The notes under the pieces were generated by a model. That model searched no databases, was not told where the DNA came from, and was given only the letters and a program-made list of their open reading frames with translations. A stretch of 7,503 nt of DNA from an uncultured Lachnospiraceae bacterium (GTDB taxonomy: Bacteria; Bacillota; Clostridia; Lachnospirales; Lachnospiraceae). The position numbers and the translations under genes were made by a program. Of the stretch, positions 5,201 through 7,503 are shown one piece after another (the first letter of the stretch is position 1; every line of letters begins with the position of its first letter). The DNA lies in NCBI GenBank assembly GCA_902803245.1, contig CADCPJ010000366.1, forward strand, positions 1 through 7,503. The letters run 5' to 3'.

Positions 5201-5976
5201 AGCTCTCTATTTGCGGCGATGAGGACACAGTTCTGCCTCTCTAACGGGCTTCTCGTCTCGTCCGCCTGCAGAAGGAGCACATGCGGGAACTGCCTGAGCA
5301 GGCGCTTCTTAAGCCTCCTGCCGGGAAGGGAGAGCGGGCCGTTCACAGCGGTCACGAAATTCACCACATAGAGCCCCTCCTCCTTTAAGTGGGCGCGGGT
5401 GAGGATGATTCCGTAAGTCCCGAGGAGCCCCGTGTCGAAGTCCCTGCCGCAGAAAGCGTCGTTGAAGATGAAGTCGTAAGTCTTCTCCGTCCCCAAGAGG
5501 AACGATACGCCGTCCGATGCACTCAGGCGAAATCTTTCCGCCCTCTCCCCGCTCTCAAGGGCACTCAAGGAGAAATATCTCCTGGCGGTATCGATGATTT
5601 CCGGGCTGATCTCTGCCGCGTCCATCCGGCTCCCCGGGTGAGTCACAAGGAAATGGTCCGCGTAGACGAAGCCTCCCCCTCCGATGAGCAGCGCGTCTCC
5701 CGATGCCATCTGCTCCGGGCGGAGCCGGACGGCCTCATCAAACCTGCGGAGATAGGGAAAAAGCAGGGTCTGCCGCTCGCCCCTCTCAAGGGCCATCGCC
5801 GACTCCAGGGCGCCGTCGACAAAGAGCAGCCTCGCGCGGTGTCCCCGGAAAAACCGCTCCCCAACTTCAATATGTCCGTAATCCGTATCGGCCTCAAAGA
5901 GAACGCCTGCCGCTCTTAAGGGCTCTCCCGTCCGGGCGGTCTGTTTCTTCGGCCTTTTGTGCTTCTTGTTTGCCAT
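5197..5976 (-). CDS. Spermidine synthase-like SAM-dependent methyltransferase fold protein
   Basis: A 259-residue cytoplasmic protein. After a very basic N-terminus (MANKKHKRPKKQ), it has a short beta region with DTDYGHIEV, as at the start of spermidine synthase-like proteins. The class I Rossmann fold follows: the SAM loop LLIGGGGF (96-103), the acidic residues at the end of strand 2 (MDAAEIS, Asp119/Glu122), DGVSFL (155-160) and FIFNDAF (169-175) at motif IV. The family (COG0421-like) includes aminopropyltransferases and methyltransferase-like relatives. The expected Asp-rich polyamine pocket is not evident, and no speD-type neighbour is present, so polyamine synthesis is not supported. The ATG at 5976 is the only plausible start, because an in-frame TGA lies 12 bases upstream. 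There is no clear ribosome binding site. The substrate is unknown. Confidence 0.8.
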   Translation of the reverse strand: MANKKHKRPKKQTARTGEPLRAAGVLFEADTDYGHIEVGERFFRGHRARLLFVDGALESAMALERGERQTLLFPYLRRFDEAVRLRPEQMASGDALLIGGGGFVYADHFLVTHPGSRMDAAEISPEIIDTARRYFSLSALESGERAERFRLSASDGVSFLLGTEKTYDFIFNDAFCGRDFDTGLLGTYGIILTRAHLKEEGLYVVNFVTAVNGPLSLPGRRLKKRLLRQFPHVLLLQADETRSPLERQNCVLIAANREL

Positions 5977-6089
5977 GAAGTGATGATATCACAATCTGAT
6001 GCCCTTAAGCACCAAAAATAATCCGACAGCGTCCGGCAAATAGACTTCGAAGGATCACTGTCTGACAATAGTAAGGAAAAGGAATCCCT
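5977..6089. other. Divergent intergenic region
   Basis: These 113 bp separate the SAM-protein gene (minus) and the oxidoreductase gene (plus). The palindrome TGATATCA lies at 5984-5991, 7 bases from the minus-strand ATG, and CTTCGAAG lies at 6045-6052. A weak promoter for the oxidoreductase is possible (see separate entry). No RNA gene or terminator was seen. Confidence 0.6.
6041..6069 (+). promoter_or_regulatory. Weak candidate promoter for the FAD oxidoreductase
   Basis: TAGACT (6041-6046) and GACAAT (6064-6069) are separated by 17 bases, and each matches four of six consensus positions. The spacing is ideal but the boxes are weak. The palindrome CTTCGAAG (6045-6052) overlaps the -35 region. 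Confidence 0.3.
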
Positions 6090-7503
6090 ATGCTGCAAAT
6101 CACCGGTTTGAAGATCCCCTGCGGCAGCGGCCCGGAGGTCCTCGAAAAGAAAGTAAAAAAGCTGCTGCGGGAAGATCCGGTGTCCTTCCGGATCGTCCGG
6201 CATTCCATCGACGCGCGCAAAAAGCCGGAGCTCTTTGACGTGTACGGAGTCATGGCGGACCTCGGAGTGAGAAGCAAAGAGCTCTCTCTCGCAAAAAAGC
6301 TGGAAAAGAGCGGCGTCCGCTATGTGGAGCCGCCCGTAAGGACGATCCCCCATCCATCTCCGGATGCCCCGGAACTGCTCCACCGCCCGGTGGTCATCGG
6401 GAGCGGGCCCGCCGGCCTCTTCGCCGCGCTGACACTGGCGGAGCGCGGCTACCGCCCGGTCCTTCTTGAGAGGGGTGCCCCCATCCATGAGAGGGTATCC
6501 GATGTGAATCGGTTCTGGAAGGGCAAAGGCCTCGACGAGAACTCCAATATCCAGTTCGGAGAAGGCGGAGCCGGGACATTTTCCGACGGGAAGCTGACGA
6601 CCGGTGTCCGTGACCGCTTCGGCAGGAATGCCCGCGTCCTTGAGACATTTGTGGGCGCCGGAGCCCCGGAGGACATCCTCTATGAGCAGCTGCCGCACAT
6701 CGGGACCGACGTTCTTCGCACAGTCATCGTGAATTTGAGGGAGCGCCTCATCAGCATGGGCGGCGAAGTCCGCTTTCACAGTCTCGTGACCGGCTTTGTC
6801 CGGGACGGGTCGCTTATTTCCGGTCTCTCCGTACAGGATACCCGCACGGGCGGGACCTCCTTCCTTGAAGCGGACGCCGTGATCCTCGCACCCGGACACA
6901 GCGCGAGGGACACCTTCCGGGTTCTCCGAAAGACCGGTGTCCCCATGACGCCAAAAGCTTTCGCGATCGGGGTCCGGATCTCCCACCCCCAGTCCCTCAT
7001 CGACTTCCGGCAGTACGGCGTATCGGACGCCCACAAGATGCGGCGGCTGCGCCTTGCTTCCGCGAGCTACAAGCTGACGGCGCAGCTTCCTTCCGGCAGG
7101 TCCGTTTACAGCTTCTGCATGTGCCCGGGCGGATATGTGGTGAACGCCTCTTCCTCCAGGGGGTATCTGGCCGTTAACGGCATGAGCCTTTGGGCGAGGG
7201 ACTCCGGCAGGGCAAACAGCGCCATCGTACTCACCGTAAATACGAAGGACTTCGGCTCCGACGACCCCCTCTCCGGAGTTGTCTTCCAGGAGAATCTTGA
7301 GAGGCGGGCCCATGAGCTTGCAGGCGGCCGCATTCCGGTTCAGAGATACCCGGATTTCAGATCCTCACACATGCATGCCGTCCCGGGTGATTCCGGAACC
7401 GGGCAGAAAGGTGATGGCCGGCCGGGAGACGCATCGGCGGAGCAGTCCGGAACAAAAGAGCAGTCCGGAGTAAGAGATCTGTCCGAAATAGGGGATCTGT
7501 CCG
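6090..7503 (+). CDS. NAD(P)/FAD-dependent oxidoreductase, COG2509-like (C-terminus outside window)
   Basis: The frame is open from the ATG at 6090 to the right edge: 471 complete codons of a protein that is usually about 530 residues. AAGGAAAAGGAA (6073-6084) supplies the ribosome site. An N-terminal domain of about 90 residues (MLQITGLKIPCG, then FRIVRHSIDARKKPELFDVY) precedes the FAD-binding Rossmann motif VVIGSGPAGLFAALTLAERG (about 101-120). Next is the family signature NIQFGEGGAGTFSDGKLTT (about 152-170). Further on come VILAPGHSARDTF, AFAIGVRISHP and FCMCPGGYVVNASS (about 341-354). The family is annotated as uncharacterised FAD-dependent dehydrogenases, and the electron acceptor and substrate are not established. 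From about residue 430 the conserved sequence (GGRIPVQRYPDF) gives way to Gly/Ser/Asp-rich sequence and then a 6-residue tandem repeat starting at residue 451. This is unusual for the family and may be a lineage-specific insertion. Confidence 0.9.
   Translation, partial: MLQITGLKIPCGSGPEVLEKKVKKLLREDPVSFRIVRHSIDARKKPELFDVYGVMADLGVRSKELSLAKKLEKSGVRYVEPPVRTIPHPSPDAPELLHRPVVIGSGPAGLFAALTLAERGYRPVLLERGAPIHERVSDVNRFWKGKGLDENSNIQFGEGGAGTFSDGKLTTGVRDRFGRNARVLETFVGAGAPEDILYEQLPHIGTDVLRTVIVNLRERLISMGGEVRFHSLVTGFVRDGSLISGLSVQDTRTGGTSFLEADAVILAPGHSARDTFRVLRKTGVPMTPKAFAIGVRISHPQSLIDFRQYGVSDAHKMRRLRLASASYKLTAQLPSGRSVYSFCMCPGGYVVNASSSRGYLAVNGMSLWARDSGRANSAIVLTVNTKDFGSDDPLSGVVFQENLERRAHELAGGRIPVQRYPDFRSSHMHAVPGDSGTGQKGDGRPGDASAEQSGTKEQSGVRDLSEIGDLS
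7440..7503 (+). repeat. In-frame 18-bp tandem repeat (6-residue unit) inside the oxidoreductase
   Basis: Units lie at 7440-7457, 7458-7475 and 7476-7493, plus the first 10 bases of a fourth at 7494-7503. They encode EQSGTK, EQSGVR, DLSEIG and DLS. Units 1 and 2 share GAGCAGTCCGGA; units 3 and 4 share GATCTGTCCG. All contain a TCCG core at the same phase. The unit is a multiple of 3 bases, so the frame is kept, and the array runs past the window edge. Confidence 0.85.

Noticed and set aside
5916..7313. Long minus-strand open frame (465 codons) opposite the oxidoreductase
   Set aside because: It lies antisense to a gene with several recognisable family motifs, has no ribosome site, and its translation is proline/glycine/arginine-rich with no recognisable domain. 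High GC content explains the lack of stops.

Overview
The window looks like a chromosomal segment of a fairly high-GC anaerobic Firmicute, most likely Lachnospiraceae or a close Clostridia relative. This is inferred from gene content: a DUF4317 protein, a YitT-family membrane protein, a COG2509 FAD-dependent oxidoreductase, a lipoprotein of a type common in that family, a Nif11-like small protein and a fibronectin-III/Big_2 surface protein. GC-rich codons and strong Shine-Dalgarno sites fit. No RNA genes, CRISPR arrays, transposases or integrases were seen.

Layout, left to right. (1) 1-1598, minus strand: the N-terminal 532 residues of a large secreted surface protein whose C-terminus lies beyond the left edge. 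(2) 1664-1826: a 37-bp GC-rich tandem repeat array between that gene and the next. (3) 1832-2386, minus: a small lipoprotein with a probable TTG start. (4) 2387-2723: a 337-bp divergent intergenic region holding a sigma-A-like promoter for the lipoprotein, copy A of a palindrome-rich dispersed repeat, and three CTGTTCAG motifs. (5) 2724-3014, plus: a 96-residue Nif11-like, precursor-type small protein. (6) 3034-3894, minus: a YitT/DUF2179 membrane protein. (7) 3895-4126: divergent intergenic region with copy B of the same repeat. (8) 4127-5200, plus: DUF4317. (9) 5197-5976, minus: a spermidine-synthase-like class I SAM protein whose stop codon overlaps the DUF4317 stop. (10) 6090-7503, plus: a FAD-dependent oxidoreductase cut by the right edge, with an in-frame 18-bp tandem repeat in its last visible part.

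Gene orientation alternates, so most genes seem to be transcribed singly from divergent promoter regions; the two minus-strand surface genes may be co-transcribed through the 37-bp array. No shared pathway links the genes. The most distinctive material is non-coding or repetitive: the 37-bp array, the two dispersed repeats that flank the Nif11-like/YitT pair and sit in both upstream divergent promoter regions, the CTGTTCAG motifs, and the hexapeptide repeat inside a normally compact enzyme. The Nif11-like protein is the best lead for a specialised (RiPP-type) system, but no maturation enzyme or transporter is visible here.
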